A DNA stretch of 64,000 nucleotides from Endotrypanum monterogeii (GCA_000333855.2 CM007341.1:663934-727933); one strand, 5' to 3'. Shown: positions 1-10,239, counted from the stretch's first letter. Numbers and translations are program-made. Notes: generated by a model from the sequence alone, not told the origin.

Positions 1-245
1 CCGCTGCTGAAGAGCGCCATCACGACAAGAATATATTCATTTATCATGTTTGTCCCGCCACGAACACAAAGCTCAGCGCCTCGTTTGCCGCATTCGTCGC
101 GGAGCGTGTCGATTCTGTTTCTCTGATCTGGTCTGTACGGAAATTTAAACAGGAATACCCCATGTTTTTTTTGGTTTGTTCTGAAAATTGCCACAGCAAC
201 AGCATATCCCCAGGACGAGAATGTTTTGTTTTCGTTGATGTCCAT
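1..245 (-). CDS. Possible partial CDS running off the left edge
   Basis: From an ATG whose first base is 245 on the minus strand, the frame stays open to the window edge (81 codons). The predicted peptide starts MDINENK and contains two mildly hydrophobic stretches. An in-frame stop lies about 20 codons upstream. I do not recognise the protein. Third-position GC is only moderate, and no AG splice acceptor lies between the upstream T-rich tract and this ATG. A competing short frame, with its ATG near position 162, also exists. The call is therefore weak: it may be the 5' end of the next gene of the leftward unit or chance. Confidence 0.25.
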   Translation of the reverse strand, partial: MDINENKTFSSWGYAVAVAIFRTNQKKHGVFLFKFPYRPDQRNRIDTLRDECGKRGAELCVRGGTNMINEYILVVMALFSS

Positions 246-1003
246 GCAGATAACAGCCACAAGACCGGGTATATGCGAGAAAACGTGGAGAAGTGATGAG
301 GGTCAAACAGGAGAACATTTAAAAAAAGAAATCACGAAATACGCGTACCAGAGCGATTAACTAAGCCGCGCGCTCATGGGGGAAAAAAAAATGCAATCCA
401 AAAACAAAAAATGTAAGGGAAAAAAAACAGAGAGAGACGTATGTGCTGGGGGCCTTTCCTCACCTAACCTACACCTCTACCCTGCACCGATATCCACCAG
501 GCTATGGATGAGCTGGGCATTAATATCCATTGAATTTCCAATGGGAAAAAAATAGAATGGTAACCCCAACAGCTGCCGATAAAACGTAGGAGCCAACGAC
601 GCCAAAAAAAAAAAAAGACATCTCTGGGAAACACGTGCACGTGATTTCCTCAGGCCTTCGGCAGTTGAGTATAGATTTGATTCCTCCAAAATTGGCGAGC
701 GGTCCGGCCAGAGGACAAAAAGAAACAAAAATCGATATCCCATCATTTTTTTTTTGGGGGAGGGGGAGACCCTGTCTTCTACACAGCGATCCTGCTGTGA
801 AGTAAGAGACGCGATGACGAACACAAAAATATATATGATGAGAGGTCTGATGAGACCTCAAGCCAAGACCGTTGAAGTGAAGGCACAATCGCTGTTCAGG
901 TGGCCCCTCCTCTCTATCGCTCCGCGACACAGTCAAACTGCATGCGCCAAGCCCACAACGTCAGCAGCTGATATCGAAAAAGAGATTTTTGTGTGAATGC
1001 GCC
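246..1003. other. Intergenic, no gene seen
   Basis: Spacer with several A-rich runs on the plus strand, which are T-rich tracts in the leftward transcript and fit trans-splicing signals. Only overlapping low-complexity frames occur and no protein family is recognisable. Confidence 0.6.
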
Positions 1004-1374
1004 CCTATGCACATACATGTGAGTTCGACGTCGCCCCTCCCCCTGACCCCGCCCCCACCGCCGGTCCGGTCAACGCTCCCGCACGCGGTGTCACGCAGTG
1101 AGCCTGGCACGCGTGAGGGCAATGCCGACCCCCACCGCGTGAAGACGGCCTCGGCCTCCAACTCGACCTAGCCCCCGATCGGCAGGTCGCCAGGTGGGGC
1201 GGCCCTCGGAACGACTCAGGCCTCGCCGCCAGTACGCAGCGAAGGCCGGGTGTGGTGCGCTCCGTGCCTCCCGAGAGCCCCACCCACCACATGGATGCTA
1301 CAAGCACGCTCGCTGACTCGCGTCTCTACAACAAAAAGGCGTCCAAGGGGGGGAGGGAGGGGAGAGAGGAAGGG

Positions 1375-1410
<36 letters not shown>

Positions 1411-1552
1411 CGTGACCGTCGACGTCACCAACGACGTACGAATGCAACAGCCGTGCGCCGTGGACACTCCACTCTGTCGTCACCCCATGCGGCTCCGTGT
1501 TGGCAGGTCGATGGGGAGGGGGTGCATGCCTGTCGCACAGACTAGAGCGTTG
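1004..1552 (+). mobile_element. SIDER-like degenerate retroposon, copy 1
   Basis: This is one of three near-identical, GC-rich copies of about 550-580 bp in the window (the others are at 10805-11381 and 26138-26720). It begins at CCTATGCACATACATG, contains a (TG)n tract at 1379-1408 and ends at the motif GACTAGAGCGTTG. Compared with the other two copies it lacks about 35 bp at this end. It encodes no credible protein. Size, dispersal and position in a probable 3' UTR (here of the BAR-like gene) fit the Leishmania SIDER class of short degenerate retroposons, which are known to affect mRNA stability. The family name is from memory and orientation was assigned arbitrarily. Confidence 0.65.
1379..1408. 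repeat. (TG)n microsatellite
   Basis: A run of 15 TG units inside SIDER-like copy 1. The tract is also present, with different lengths, in the other two copies. Confidence 0.95.
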
Positions 1553-1788
1553 AAGCAACTGGTACCTCCGCACTGGGGAATCCTCTGCTTCCCCTCCGAC
1601 CGAAATACCAAGTAAATAATAAAGGACACCCCGATGCAGCTGAGGAAGCCTTAACGTACATATATATATTTATAAATATATAAATATATAAATGCGAAAA
1701 GGAATGGTAGTGAGACACTAGGCGCGGTCACTTCATGAAGATATTTCTTTTTTCGCGTTTTATCTCCTGTACGTGAGACCGCCGCCTT

Positions 1789-2508
1789 TCATGTACGCAG
1801 ACCTTGAGAGTTGCAGGAGTGGTGGGACGAATAATCTTTACATCTTCGAAGTTGATAAGACAAGGACGATAGCAGCTGATGCATCGCTCCAGTCAACCCT
1901 ACAAGATCTTCGCTCAGACAGATGCCGAAACGAGTGATGACATCGTGGAAGGAGTCCTCAAACTCGGCCCTCAACAGCGTGCACTCGACCTCCTGTTCAT
2001 CTCGCTTTTGAATCTGAGCGAGATAGTGCTCTCGGACCGTGGCATCCCTGTCCTTTTTCGTCTGGAGCTTGCTGCACTGGGTGTGTAGCGACTCGAGAGT
2101 CTTCTCCGCCTTGGACTTGAGCTTGTCTCTCTCTCTTAAGTCACGAAGGTCTTTTATTGTTGACGCAAAGCGGGTGGATATCGAGTAGTCGACCTCCTCG
2201 CTGAAACGCTGCACGACGACGCCCTCTCTCACCTCCTCGATGCCACGCAAAAGAACCCCGGCGGACTCGATGACGAGCGGAACACTGGTGTCTACAGACA
2301 ACAGTTGAAAAGAGGCAACGACAGCGCTCAAGGCGCGCACGAAGCGCTGGGTGCACGCATCGAGGTCCCTGAGAGCCTTCCTGTGCTCCATCAGTGCCTC
2401 CTGGTATTTCTTTACCGTAGTCTCGGGCGACGCGGAGACCGTCTCGGCCCTCCCAGGGTCGCTGGCTGCCAGTGCACTGGACTTACCCAGCGATGAAAAC
2501 AACTTCAT
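1789..2508 (-). CDS. BAR-like coiled-coil protein, hypothetical
   Basis: 239 residues with a genuine ATG start. The protein is almost entirely helical and charged, with no membrane segment. A helix from about residue 30 to 60, a hydrophobic middle and a long charged helix around 105-160 (rich in DLRDLRERDKLKSK-type sequence) resemble the three-helix layout of BAR-domain proteins, which bind curved membranes as dimers. The C-terminus is short and rich in Ser and His. No specific family member was recognised, so the BAR assignment is inference from pattern only. This is the last well-supported gene of the leftward unit in the window. Its 3' flank carries SIDER-like copy 1. Confidence 0.8.
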   Translation of the reverse strand: MKLFSSLGKSSALAASDPGRAETVSASPETTVKKYQEALMEHRKALRDLDACTQRFVRALSAVVASFQLLSVDTSVPLVIESAGVLLRGIEEVREGVVVQRFSEEVDYSISTRFASTIKDLRDLRERDKLKSKAEKTLESLHTQCSKLQTKKDRDATVREHYLAQIQKRDEQEVECTLLRAEFEDSFHDVITRFGICLSEDLVGLTGAMHQLLSSLSYQLRRCKDYSSHHSCNSQGLRT

Positions 2509-3089
2509 GTGATGACGAGGGGGGTATTGGGGGGTATTGGGGGTGGGGGGGGGGGGGAGGGTCTACGACTGTCTGTCTCTGTCCTCTCCCAGTTGGGGAA
2601 AAACTGCGCCACTGGAAAGAAGTTTTTAAACGGAGGAGTGCGATCAACGCTCAGCGATTGGTGCCGAAATGATGTGGGGTGGGAAGAAAGGCTGCAGCCC
2701 GCGCCTGGGAATGAAAATAGCGGATGCAAAGAAGTAAGACTGGTGTGGAAAAAAGGGAAGCAAGATACCATGCAGTGATGGCTGCAGGGGGTCGCCATTG
2801 CAGCGAAGGTCTCTGTCGCCACAATTCCCAAGACGCCCCTCGGTGCTGCACACAGCTCGGAATAGTGCAGTCGTAAAGTCACAGCATGCAGCTGCCTCGA
2901 GCATAAATATATATATATATATAGGTGTGTATGCGTATGTGTAGGTCTTTTGCTACAAAATTTTCGAGGAGTCTTTTTAAAGTTCTGTACATATCCTCGT
3001 AATCAGTGCTGCCATCGCTTTCGTTGCGCGTTGCTACGCACGCCGAAGGAGACAAGAAGCGACATGAAACAAAGACGGTTCTGTGAGTG
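2509..3089. other. Intergenic, no gene seen
   Basis: 581-bp spacer with a G-rich stretch near 2520-2560 (C-rich in the transcript, a plausible splice tract just upstream of the BAR-like ATG) and an AT microsatellite at 2907-2923. Confidence 0.6.
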
Positions 3090-3506
3090 CTAAGACAGAG
3101 GTGTCGTGGTATTATAGCCGCAGCACTGACAGCACGTAGCTACTTTCACAGGGAGAGGCAAGTCCGGTGCGGACCCCCCCTGACGCTTCCGGAGTACCTT
3201 GCGAGCCTCCACAGCCCAGTTGACCGTCTCACACATCGGGCATATCCACTTTTGCGAGTTACGACATGCCTCCTTGCTTACCATCTCAGTGTTGGGTTCA
3301 CGGGAGCTGCCCTTCATACGCATTCGCCAAGAAACGTCGTCATTGTCATCGTCACTGTTTGTTGCATCGTCCCTCCCCAATGCACTATGCACATCGAGGG
3401 TGCTCACCTCCCCATCAAAGGTGGAGGCAAGAAGACTGGCGAGCACCTCCAGTGCACGCTTCCGCTCCTCCGTCGTGAGTGCATGGCACTTTTGCGTGGC
3501 ACTCAT
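3090..3506 (-). CDS. Small zinc-ribbon / RanBP2-like finger protein
   Basis: 138 residues when started at the first ATG (3506); the longer open frame upstream begins only at a TTG. The N-terminal 30 residues form a short amphipathic helix, and an acidic Asp/Asn/Ser stretch follows at about 45-58. The C-terminal half has W-x-C-P-x-C-x3-N (Cys89, Cys92), as in RanBP2-type fingers, and a second cysteine cluster CCQCC at 125-129, so a four-cysteine zinc site is likely. The spacing between the pairs is longer than in a standard RanBP2 finger. RanBP2 fingers bind RNA or ubiquitin, but no function can be assigned here. Confidence 0.75.
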   Translation of the reverse strand: MSATQKCHALTTEERKRALEVLASLLASTFDGEVSTLDVHSALGRDDATNSDDDNDDVSWRMRMKGSSREPNTEMVSKEACRNSQKWICPMCETVNWAVEARKVLRKRQGGSAPDLPLPVKVATCCQCCGYNTTTPLS

Positions 3507-4721
3507 TCCATCTGTTTGACCAGGTGATAGTGTGATCAAGGAAGCCAATACACGTCCATCTCTGCTGCAACATCAAAATCACCAGACGTGTGCCGTTCGT
3601 GTCAAAAAGAAGGTCGGTAAAAGGGATTATTTATATATATATATATATATCAAAAAAAAAAATTTCATGTAGGCTAAGCGTTGAGGCTGGAGCTATCAGC
3701 ACCGTCCAACTGAGCTCTCTCTCGTGCGCTCCACTGAAATGCGACCAGCAGTGTAAGGTGGAAGCAAGTCGAAGCTCGACAACACAGGTGAGTTGAGCAG
3801 TGCGCAAACGTACAGCAGTACAACGCACACACACGCACACGATGAGTGGGAGGGGAAGCGGAACCGCGCGAAGAGAAAACAAGGTCACAGGAAGGGAAAT
3901 TAGCAGAGCGCCTTCCAGAGCCGCGTCCAAAACATAGTGACACATCCGGAATAGAAAGTGTGAAGGACAACATCCCATTCCGCCTCCTCGCCCACGGCAT
4001 CGCTTTCCCTGACTATCCGCCTCTCCCTCCTCTACTCCCCTCCCCTACCATCAAGCAATACACAACCTGCATGAGTACGCCAAAACTGAAAATATCCGCA
4101 GGGATCCCCCTCATATTGCACTTCTTTTTTTTATATATTTTTCCTTTTTTTGACATCTGCAATAGAAATTGAAAAAAGGGCTTCGCATCAAAGAAAAAAA
4201 AAACCACGCACTGTAGATCCCGATCAAATTTGATCGGAGACATCATCGTAACAACCCCCCGCCCCCACTATTTCCCTCTCCCGTCTGCATAAGCCCGGGA
4301 CCGATGCCACCATGGGTATTACCTTATCCTTTGCATGTCACTCGCTCGGATCACTGTGTCGGGATGGCGATGGGTGACCCTTCCCACCGAACCCGCCAGC
4401 CATCACTGACCAGAAGCAGCAATATACAACTATCGCGCCTACGCATGCGGCAGGCAGTAGCGCAAGCGCTGCTCCCAATGACCGACATCTTTTCTTCACC
4501 AGACCAAAGACAAAAAAAACCTGATAGACAGACGTACATACACTGCCGAGAAGCAGATGTTAAGCCTTCAGAGAACAACGGGGGAGAGGGGGGGGGGAGG
4601 CAGGAGGGGAGGCAGGAGGAGACACGTATGTGACGCCTTACATCATCCTCAACTGCACAGACGTCACAGAAAGGGGGGGCAAAGGGCATCCCGTCCCCTC
4701 CACACTTGGCGAAGCCGTTCG

Positions 4722-4759
4722 AATAATAATAATAATAATAAGCAGCAGCAGCAGCAGCA
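4722..4759. repeat. Compound (AAT)n(AGC)n microsatellite
   Basis: About six AAT units run directly into six AGC units, an abrupt switch between two trinucleotide repeats. Confidence 0.95.
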
Positions 4760-4844
4760 TCTACGAGTGCCCTGATCGACGAGGGAAACTCGCCTCCAGA
4801 TACGCAGACATATGCCGATGCGAACTGGATTGTGTCCCCCTCTC

Positions 4845-4849
4845 CACAC

Positions 4850-4890
<41 letters not shown>
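4845..4890. repeat. CA-rich microsatellite
   Basis: CA units interrupted by TA, then an uninterrupted CA run. Confidence 0.95.
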
Positions 4891-5083
4891 AACCTGCAGG
4901 ACCCTTTGACCATACCGACACCCCTACTTTCTATTCCACCGAAGCTGCTGGCAAGGATAAGAGGAATGTTTCACGAAGAAAGGGATCGGCAAACTCAGGA
5001 ACGCAGACGCGAGTCTGGCAGTCGAAGAGAGATGATTATAGTAGCCCAATATACGCACAACACAAAAGGAATGCAAATAATTC

Positions 5084-5101
5084 AAAAAAAAAAAAAAAAA
5101 A
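5084..5101. repeat. A18 homopolymer (T18 in the transcript)
   Basis: The minus-strand transcript reads this as an 18-nt U tract, a strong candidate polypyrimidine signal in the 3' flank of the ubiquitin-fold gene. Confidence 0.8.
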
Positions 5102-5540
5102 CATGTGTAGTTTGAAGGGGAGGGTGCTGGTGGCGATGAAAGGAGGCAGGAGGGAAAGAGAGGGGAGAAAAAGAGGAAGGAAACAGGAAAAAAAAAAAAA
5201 AGAGGTAGTGAACAATTAAAGGAAAGCCTACCCGAAAAATTTATAGACGCAGGATAGAGCGCAGAAAATAGGTTGACGCAGACATACCGATCGAAGAGAG
5301 AGGAAAAGCTAACCAGTCTGTGAGCGCCTGCCAAACGAGCCCACCACCTCACTGCGCAACTCGTAGTCAGAGGAGGGGTGAAATAAAGGTGAGGGCGGTG
5401 GGAATCGTGATGATAAACGTCGAGTTTGAGAAATGAGGAAGAAAAAGTCTTTTGCAGCAAAAAAAAAAAATCTTCTTGGGACAACCTCCTCCCCCCCCCC
5501 TTCCCCCTCCTCCTCTCTCCTCCACTACTGCATGCCACCG

Positions 5541-6074
5541 CTACATGACAGTGCAGCAGCTGTCCTTCTTTGCCTCGGGCCCCTCGCCGACATGACTGCT
5601 CTCCAAGGTGCTGCTCAGCCTCTTCTTTGCTCTTATTTGGATCTCCGCCGGCGGGCTTCGATTCCCCTGGATGACCATGTGCATCACCACAGAGGGCTTG
5701 AGCCCTTCATTAGTCGTGTCTCCCACCGATTCGTTGGCCTCCGCAAGGCATTCTTTTCGCTCAGTATCTGTGAGACTCTGCGCCAAGACGGCCTTGTCAT
5801 GTAGCACACACCCCGCCTTGAGAATGCGGACCGACGCACCGTTCATCGTCTCCACAAGCCCCTTCATATTCGCCGAGCAGCTGTTGAAGAACTGCCTCAT
5901 CATCATCTCGACTGTGGTGAGAGAACCATCAGGCTGAAGAAGAGAAACGATTGTTTGCACAACACGCCCCGAGTAAGCGGGCGGGCAAGCCCCCGTTATC
6001 ACGTAGCGAACGCGAACACGACCCGTGCCCACCGCCGGGCAGTCACCAGTAGTTGCATGCTCGCCGGTATTCAT
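5541..6074 (-). CDS. Prenylated membrane-anchored ubiquitin-fold protein (UBL3/MUB-like)
   Basis: 177 residues from the first ATG (6074); the frame upstream begins at a TTG. The middle of the protein has ubiquitin-fold landmarks known from animal UBL3 and plant MUB proteins: a strand resembling LKAGCVLHD around 105-115 and VVMHMVIQ near residue 130, matching the VMHLV strand of UBL3. The C-terminus is CCTVM, a CaaX box (Cys174) favouring farnesylation, with a neighbouring cysteine that could be palmitoylated. UBL3/MUB proteins sit on the inner plasma membrane, recruit ubiquitin-conjugating enzymes or sort proteins to vesicles, and lack the ubiquitin diglycine tail, as here. The assignment rests on motif order and the lipid signal. 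Confidence 0.8.
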   Translation of the reverse strand: MNTGEHATTGDCPAVGTGRVRVRYVITGACPPAYSGRVVQTIVSLLQPDGSLTTVEMMMRQFFNSCSANMKGLVETMNGASVRILKAGCVLHDKAVLAQSLTDTERKECLAEANESVGDTTNEGLKPSVVMHMVIQGNRSPPAEIQIRAKKRLSSTLESSHVGEGPEAKKDSCCTVM

Positions 6075-6230
6075 CTGAGCCAATGCCGCTCAAAAGAGGA
6101 AGGAGGCAGAGAAAAAAAACTCCACGAGCAACTCGGGAGGGAAGACAAGGAGCAAAGGGGTGTTGAACAACACGCAATATTTTGGTTAGTTCCGACGTGC
6201 GGTAGCAGTAGATACACAAGCAGTATTATT

Positions 6231-6238
<8 letters not shown>

Positions 6239-6265
<27 letters not shown>
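6239..6265. repeat. (AT)n microsatellite
   Basis: Uninterrupted TA run. Confidence 0.95.
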
Positions 6266-6268
<3 letters not shown>

Positions 6269-6537
6269 GAAGATTGAGTTGGGTGAGGTATCCAAATTTG
6301 TACGTGAACTATCTAAATATATATACACACACACACAAGTAGGAGCAAGCTCACATGCGTGGAAAGGTGGTTGTGGTGTCGTTCAGTGGGGAGAGAACGA
6401 GGGACACCGCACGACAGCAAAATTTCGAGACGACGGTGCTCAAAGGCGGCAATGTCATGCGCAGCGTTCACACGATCTCGCAAACCGACACTGTCTGCAC
6501 GAAAACTGAGTACCCCTTCCGTAGGTAGAGCGGGGCC

Positions 6538-6539
<2 letters not shown>

Positions 6540-6570
<31 letters not shown>
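6540..6570. repeat. (AT)n microsatellite
   Basis: Uninterrupted AT run of about 15 units. Confidence 0.95.
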
Positions 6571-6571
<1 letters not shown>

Positions 6572-7795
6572 CGACAAGTGTGAAGAGGGGGGGGAGGGGC
6601 GAGGCGCACAGTGGGCAAGAATGTACACCGGTCCTTAGATACGCGCTGTGATGCGTAATGGAAGAGATACCAAGGAGTGTTTTGGTTCTGTGCTATGGGC
6701 AAAGAAAGGGAGGGGGAGGGGGGGTGCGGTGTAGTCCCACAATTAGAAAGGGAGGTGAGAAAAAAAATGTACGTTGCAGGTGAACAAGGAAGAGAACAGG
6801 CACACAACAGAACAAGAAAAAAAAGAACGACATGAAATCACCGATGATACACCGGGAAAAGGAAAATGGAAACAGTGGTAGTAGGGGTATATAAAAGAAA
6901 AAAAAAGAGGCAGAGACAGAGGCAGAGAAATTCCATACGCTTGATCACAAAAAAAAAAAGAGCAGTATAAATGCTCTTCTTCAGCCAGTCCACTTGTGAG
7001 CGTGGGTCTTGGCACGCCGGATGACTTGCGTCGGTGAAGATGAACGCAGTGTGGCTGACATGTGCGCGCTGCCTCTTGGACTTGCTGAGTCCAAATTCCA
7101 GAGCTCACAACATACAGCAGCTACAACAGCCGTGGAAGCTGTGATGATGCAAGATAGATTGAGTGCTCCATATCGTGATTTAAGTGCGACGGTATGTTCA
7201 GACGCCCTCGCACTGCATCCTACCCTTCAATGTTTGGTTGCGTTCCTTATCCCTTAAGCGATGGGATGCATAGAAAGAAGAGGAGCGCACATAATTGCAA
7301 CGGTCAACATGTATGCTAATGTGTGGTGCCTGACTAGTCACACGCAGGCCAATTCCACCACCCCTGTCACCCCTACTTCGCCCCGACCTGAATACACGCA
7401 CTTCACTTTATGACGTACCCGCGCGCTTGAAGGAAAACGATTTCGGGGAACAAAGAAGCGAAGGGAGATGAGCACTGTCGCTGACTTGGGGAGGGGGCGG
7501 AACCGGAAAACCATCTGCGCCATCCCCACTCCCCTGCACCGGTAAGAAAACAACAACAGCAACGCAGCGCAAAATAACAGAACCAGCGAAAAAAAAAAAG
7601 ACAACTCGACACGACAAGAACACAAAAAATGCACACGTGCAGATGACGTGTATGTCGCCCAGCACGCACAACCCTCCAAAAAAAAAAAATCGCAGACAAG
7701 TCAATCAACCAGACGCAGCGCCTCCACAAACTGTGTTCACGACTGTTGGCAGACACAGAAATGAAGAGAGAGCACCAGTTTTGCTGCAAACGCAA

Positions 7796-8818
7796 TCAAA
7801 AGGCCTTCTGCCCCGCCTCGCTGGTGTACTCGGGGGCATCTGGGAAGGCGGTAGGGGCCCGGTATGGCGGTCCGTGATAGTCGTGGCGCAACATCCCATT
7901 AAATTTCGCCCACGGCTGGCGACGTGTTCGGGTGTACACAGTTCCGATGAGCTCCTTGCCGGCGTGCACGCGTGCGCGCACCTGCTGCATGATGAGATCG
8001 TAGCGACTAATGAACTTAGCCTCGCTGCGGTGCCAGCCCCAGATGGCCCACATATCCCGCGGCATCGGCTTGGCGCCTTCCTCGTTAACGGAAAGATACC
8101 CAGAAGAAGCAGTGAAGGATCCGAGACGGTCTAGCTGATCCATCCACATCCTGAACTCTGTATCCATGCGCATGACAGACTCCATCGCCCCGCTATTGAC
8201 GGCGCGCTTGAAGTATGCCTCACTCTTCTCTAGTGGAAAACCACAAAGCCTCGCCGCCAACATCATGTTCACGTAGCTCTGAGCATTAGGTTCCAACCCC
8301 AAAGACTCCATCTCCGCAAACAACTGAGCAGCCTGTTCGAAATCCTTTGCAAATGCAGCCGCCTGCATAACAGCGTTGTAGATGTAGTGATCAGCACCGT
8401 AGCGTTTGAGGTAATGCCGAAAGACATCTAGAACTCGATCCATGTTTTCCTTCGGCGCCTTCTCCACAACCGGCAGGAGTGTGATGATTGTCTTTTCGCA
8501 GTGAAGCTTACCCCAATACGGCTCATCACGAGCGTGCACGTACAGCCGCCATGCCGTCTCAGGCGTAACTTCGAAGTTATCGCCAGCGTTGTAGAAGCCC
8601 AAGTCTTTTGGCCATTTAGTGTACCCCAAGGAGTTGAACTGTCGCTCCTGCCAACTGTTAGGATGCCGACGCGGATGCACAAGCGCCAGGGGTACAAACT
8701 GACTGAGCTTCGCCTCTGATATTTTAGGTCGCCACGCGAGATTTTTTCCACCTCGTCGAGTACGGCCGGGGTTGTGCGTCCACCCCTTCTTCAACGCAAC
8801 TCCAGTACACCGCAACAT
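7796..8818 (-). CDS. Mitochondrial PPR protein, probable mitoribosomal/KRIPP type
   Basis: 340 residues from the ATG at 8818. The open frame continues upstream to 9511, but that part translates to poly-Phe and poly-Ile runs over repeat DNA, so I placed the start here. The N-terminus is basic, rich in Arg, Lys and Ser and poor in acidic residues, like a mitochondrial presequence. Around residues 145-215 a helical pair of the form YNAVMQAAAF..A..LFAEMESLGLEPN is a clear pentatricopeptide repeat, followed by a second weaker unit. PPR proteins bind organellar RNA. In trypanosomatids many are mitoribosome components (KRIPPs). The tryptophan-rich C-terminal half has no other recognised domain. Confidence 0.85.
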   Translation of the reverse strand: MLRCTGVALKKGWTHNPGRTRRGGKNLAWRPKISEAKLSQFVPLALVHPRRHPNSWQERQFNSLGYTKWPKDLGFYNAGDNFEVTPETAWRLYVHARDEPYWGKLHCEKTIITLLPVVEKAPKENMDRVLDVFRHYLKRYGADHYIYNAVMQAAAFAKDFEQAAQLFAEMESLGLEPNAQSYVNMMLAARLCGFPLEKSEAYFKRAVNSGAMESVMRMDTEFRMWMDQLDRLGSFTASSGYLSVNEEGAKPMPRDMWAIWGWHRSEAKFISRYDLIMQQVRARVHAGKELIGTVYTRTRRQPWAKFNGMLRHDYHGPPYRAPTAFPDAPEYTSEAGQKAF

Positions 8819-9711
8819 CGAGCTTACCCTTTGCCCTCTCCCCTCACTCGTTCGTGGAAGCGATGCCCTCTCTCCCTGCTGCAACACTGTAACAGGGGCT
8901 TTAATAATAATAATAATGATAATAATAACAAACGGCCACAGAACGATGTTAGAGGATGAAGAGGGGGCGTGCAGCAGCATGAAGGACGGGCAAAATGGTG
9001 TCAATGCAATAAGGAAAAAAAGAAGAGGAGGGGTGAAAAAAAAAAAAGACATGAAAGACATAGTGCAGGTAGAGAGAAGTAGTCGCAACCACGAAGTGTC
9101 AGGGAAAAGAAGAAGAGAGGTGCCGACCATCGACCTCCGACATGGGCGTTGAATCACCTGAACATCTGAGAAAGCCAGGAGAAGCACTGCCATTAAACGA
9201 GTTCGAGAACAGTCGCAATGTTTCAATGAGTGGATGCAGTGCGCAACGCAACGGCGTATGCCTGTACGTATGTATATGAACAGGTCGAAGAAAAAAAAAA
9301 AAACGACTTGGTGCCTACAGTTAGCACACACCCCCCCTTCGCTCCCACCGTGCCTTTTTTTTTTCATTCCCCAGCCAATCCTGCAACATGTGCAACGGAG
9401 GCAAAGGCACGACGAGTACACACGGTGGTGCATACGGCGATAAGCCTGCAAGTATCGCTTGTGCGTCATTTCCCTATCGCATTCATCACCTTCATCGTTT
9501 GAGTATAACAATCTCTCTTATATGCACATAGCGAGAAGTGCACGAGAAGGAATGAGAGACGAAACGGCGGAGGTGGCCAGATAATGCCGCGCACACGCAC
9601 TCAGACACAACCAGAAAGGCGGAAAGAGAGTCAGCGAGAGAGGAGGGCAGAACAGCAGTCGTATCAATGCACGAAAATTGATGTCGTTGCAGAAGAAAAT
9701 AAAAATATTTC
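8819..9711. other. Intergenic with ATA-rich repeat
   Basis: 893-bp spacer. It holds an AAT-type microsatellite at 8902-8928 and an A-rich plus-strand block at 9010-9050 that is a polypyrimidine tract for the PPR gene. The long frame through it is a low-complexity extension, not a gene. Confidence 0.6.
8902..8928. repeat. (AAT)n microsatellite
   Basis: About nine AAT-like units with one GAT interruption, in the 5' flank of the PPR gene. Confidence 0.9.
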
Positions 9712-10239
9712 CTAAAAATGGAGGTTCAGTCGATCACCGAAGTCACTATTCTCGACCAACCCTTTGAACTCCTCAAACGTAATGTAGCCGTCCCGATCTA
9801 GATCAGCCTCAATAAATGTCTTATCAACGATCTGCTGCAACTGCATTTGAGAGAGATTCGCCCCCACCATGATGCTGAGGGTCTGGAAGAGATCCTTGTT
9901 ACTGATGCGTCCGTCATTGTCGATGTCGTACATTTTGAACGTGAACCGAAGCTTATCCTCCTTCGAGGTGGATGAGGACAACACCGCCAAGGCGCGTACA
10001 AAGTCGCCAAAGTCTACTGTCGAGTCGCCGTCTGTGTCCATAACCGCCAGTACTCTGCCAACAAGGGGATTCGAAGCCAGCGCAGGTATCGAGTTAAACT
10101 CCTCCCGGGTGATCTTCCCGGATTTGTCCTTATTCAGCTTGGCAAAGCTCTTGTATAGACGCTGAACTTGTGCATCCGTCAGCGTCGTAGACTCGCGAAT
10201 GCTCTGGAGCTCCTCAGCTGTCACAGGAATCTCGTTCAT
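9712..10239 (-). CDS. CNB: Calcineurin B regulatory subunit
   Basis: 175 residues from the ATG at 10239; the frame upstream runs through a CA microsatellite and is not coding. Four EF-hands follow one another: loops NKDKSGKITREE, DTDGDSTVDFGD, DIDNDGRISNKD and DLDRDGYITFEE. Length and spacing match calcineurin B, the calcium-binding partner of the Ser/Thr phosphatase calcineurin A. Loops 1 and 4 have Glu at position 12; loops 2 and 3 have Asp there, and loop 2 lacks the central Gly, so calcium affinity probably differs between sites. The usual N-terminal Met-Gly myristoylation signal is absent (MNEIPV). In Leishmania, calcineurin signalling is known to matter for heat tolerance and infectivity. 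Confidence 0.93.
   Translation of the reverse strand: MNEIPVTAEELQSIRESTTLTDAQVQRLYKSFAKLNKDKSGKITREEFNSIPALASNPLVGRVLAVMDTDGDSTVDFGDFVRALAVLSSSTSKEDKLRFTFKMYDIDNDGRISNKDLFQTLSIMVGANLSQMQLQQIVDKTFIEADLDRDGYITFEEFKGLVENSDFGDRLNLHF

Larger units (their letters stand above)
3507..5540. other. 2-kb gene-free spacer rich in simple repeats
   Basis: No credible coding frame. It holds an AT tract (3632-3650), a compound AAT/AGC tract (4722-4759), a CA tract (4845-4890), an 18-A run (5084-5101) and C-rich patches. The longest frames in it are low-complexity (poly-Val/Cys) and lie across these repeats. Confidence 0.6.
6075..7795. other. 1.7-kb gene-free spacer with two AT tracts
   Basis: It contains AT microsatellites at 6239-6265 and 6540-6570 and A-rich runs near 6900-6960 and 7680 (T-rich in the transcript). 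I saw no protein family in any frame. Confidence 0.6.

Noticed and set aside
1250..1615. Frames inside the SIDER-like copies
   Set aside because: They recur in all copies with frame changes and poly-Cys/Val from the TG tract; no retroposon protein domain.
4351..4887. 178-codon minus-strand frame
   Set aside because: Begins with alternating Cys/Val from a CA repeat and contains poly-Ala/Tyr from a trinucleotide repeat; no domain.
8819..9511. Upstream extension of the PPR frame to 571 codons
   Set aside because: It translates to poly-Phe, poly-Ile and Ser/Leu runs across an AAT repeat and a polypyrimidine tract; a credible start with a mitochondrial-type N-terminus lies at 8818.
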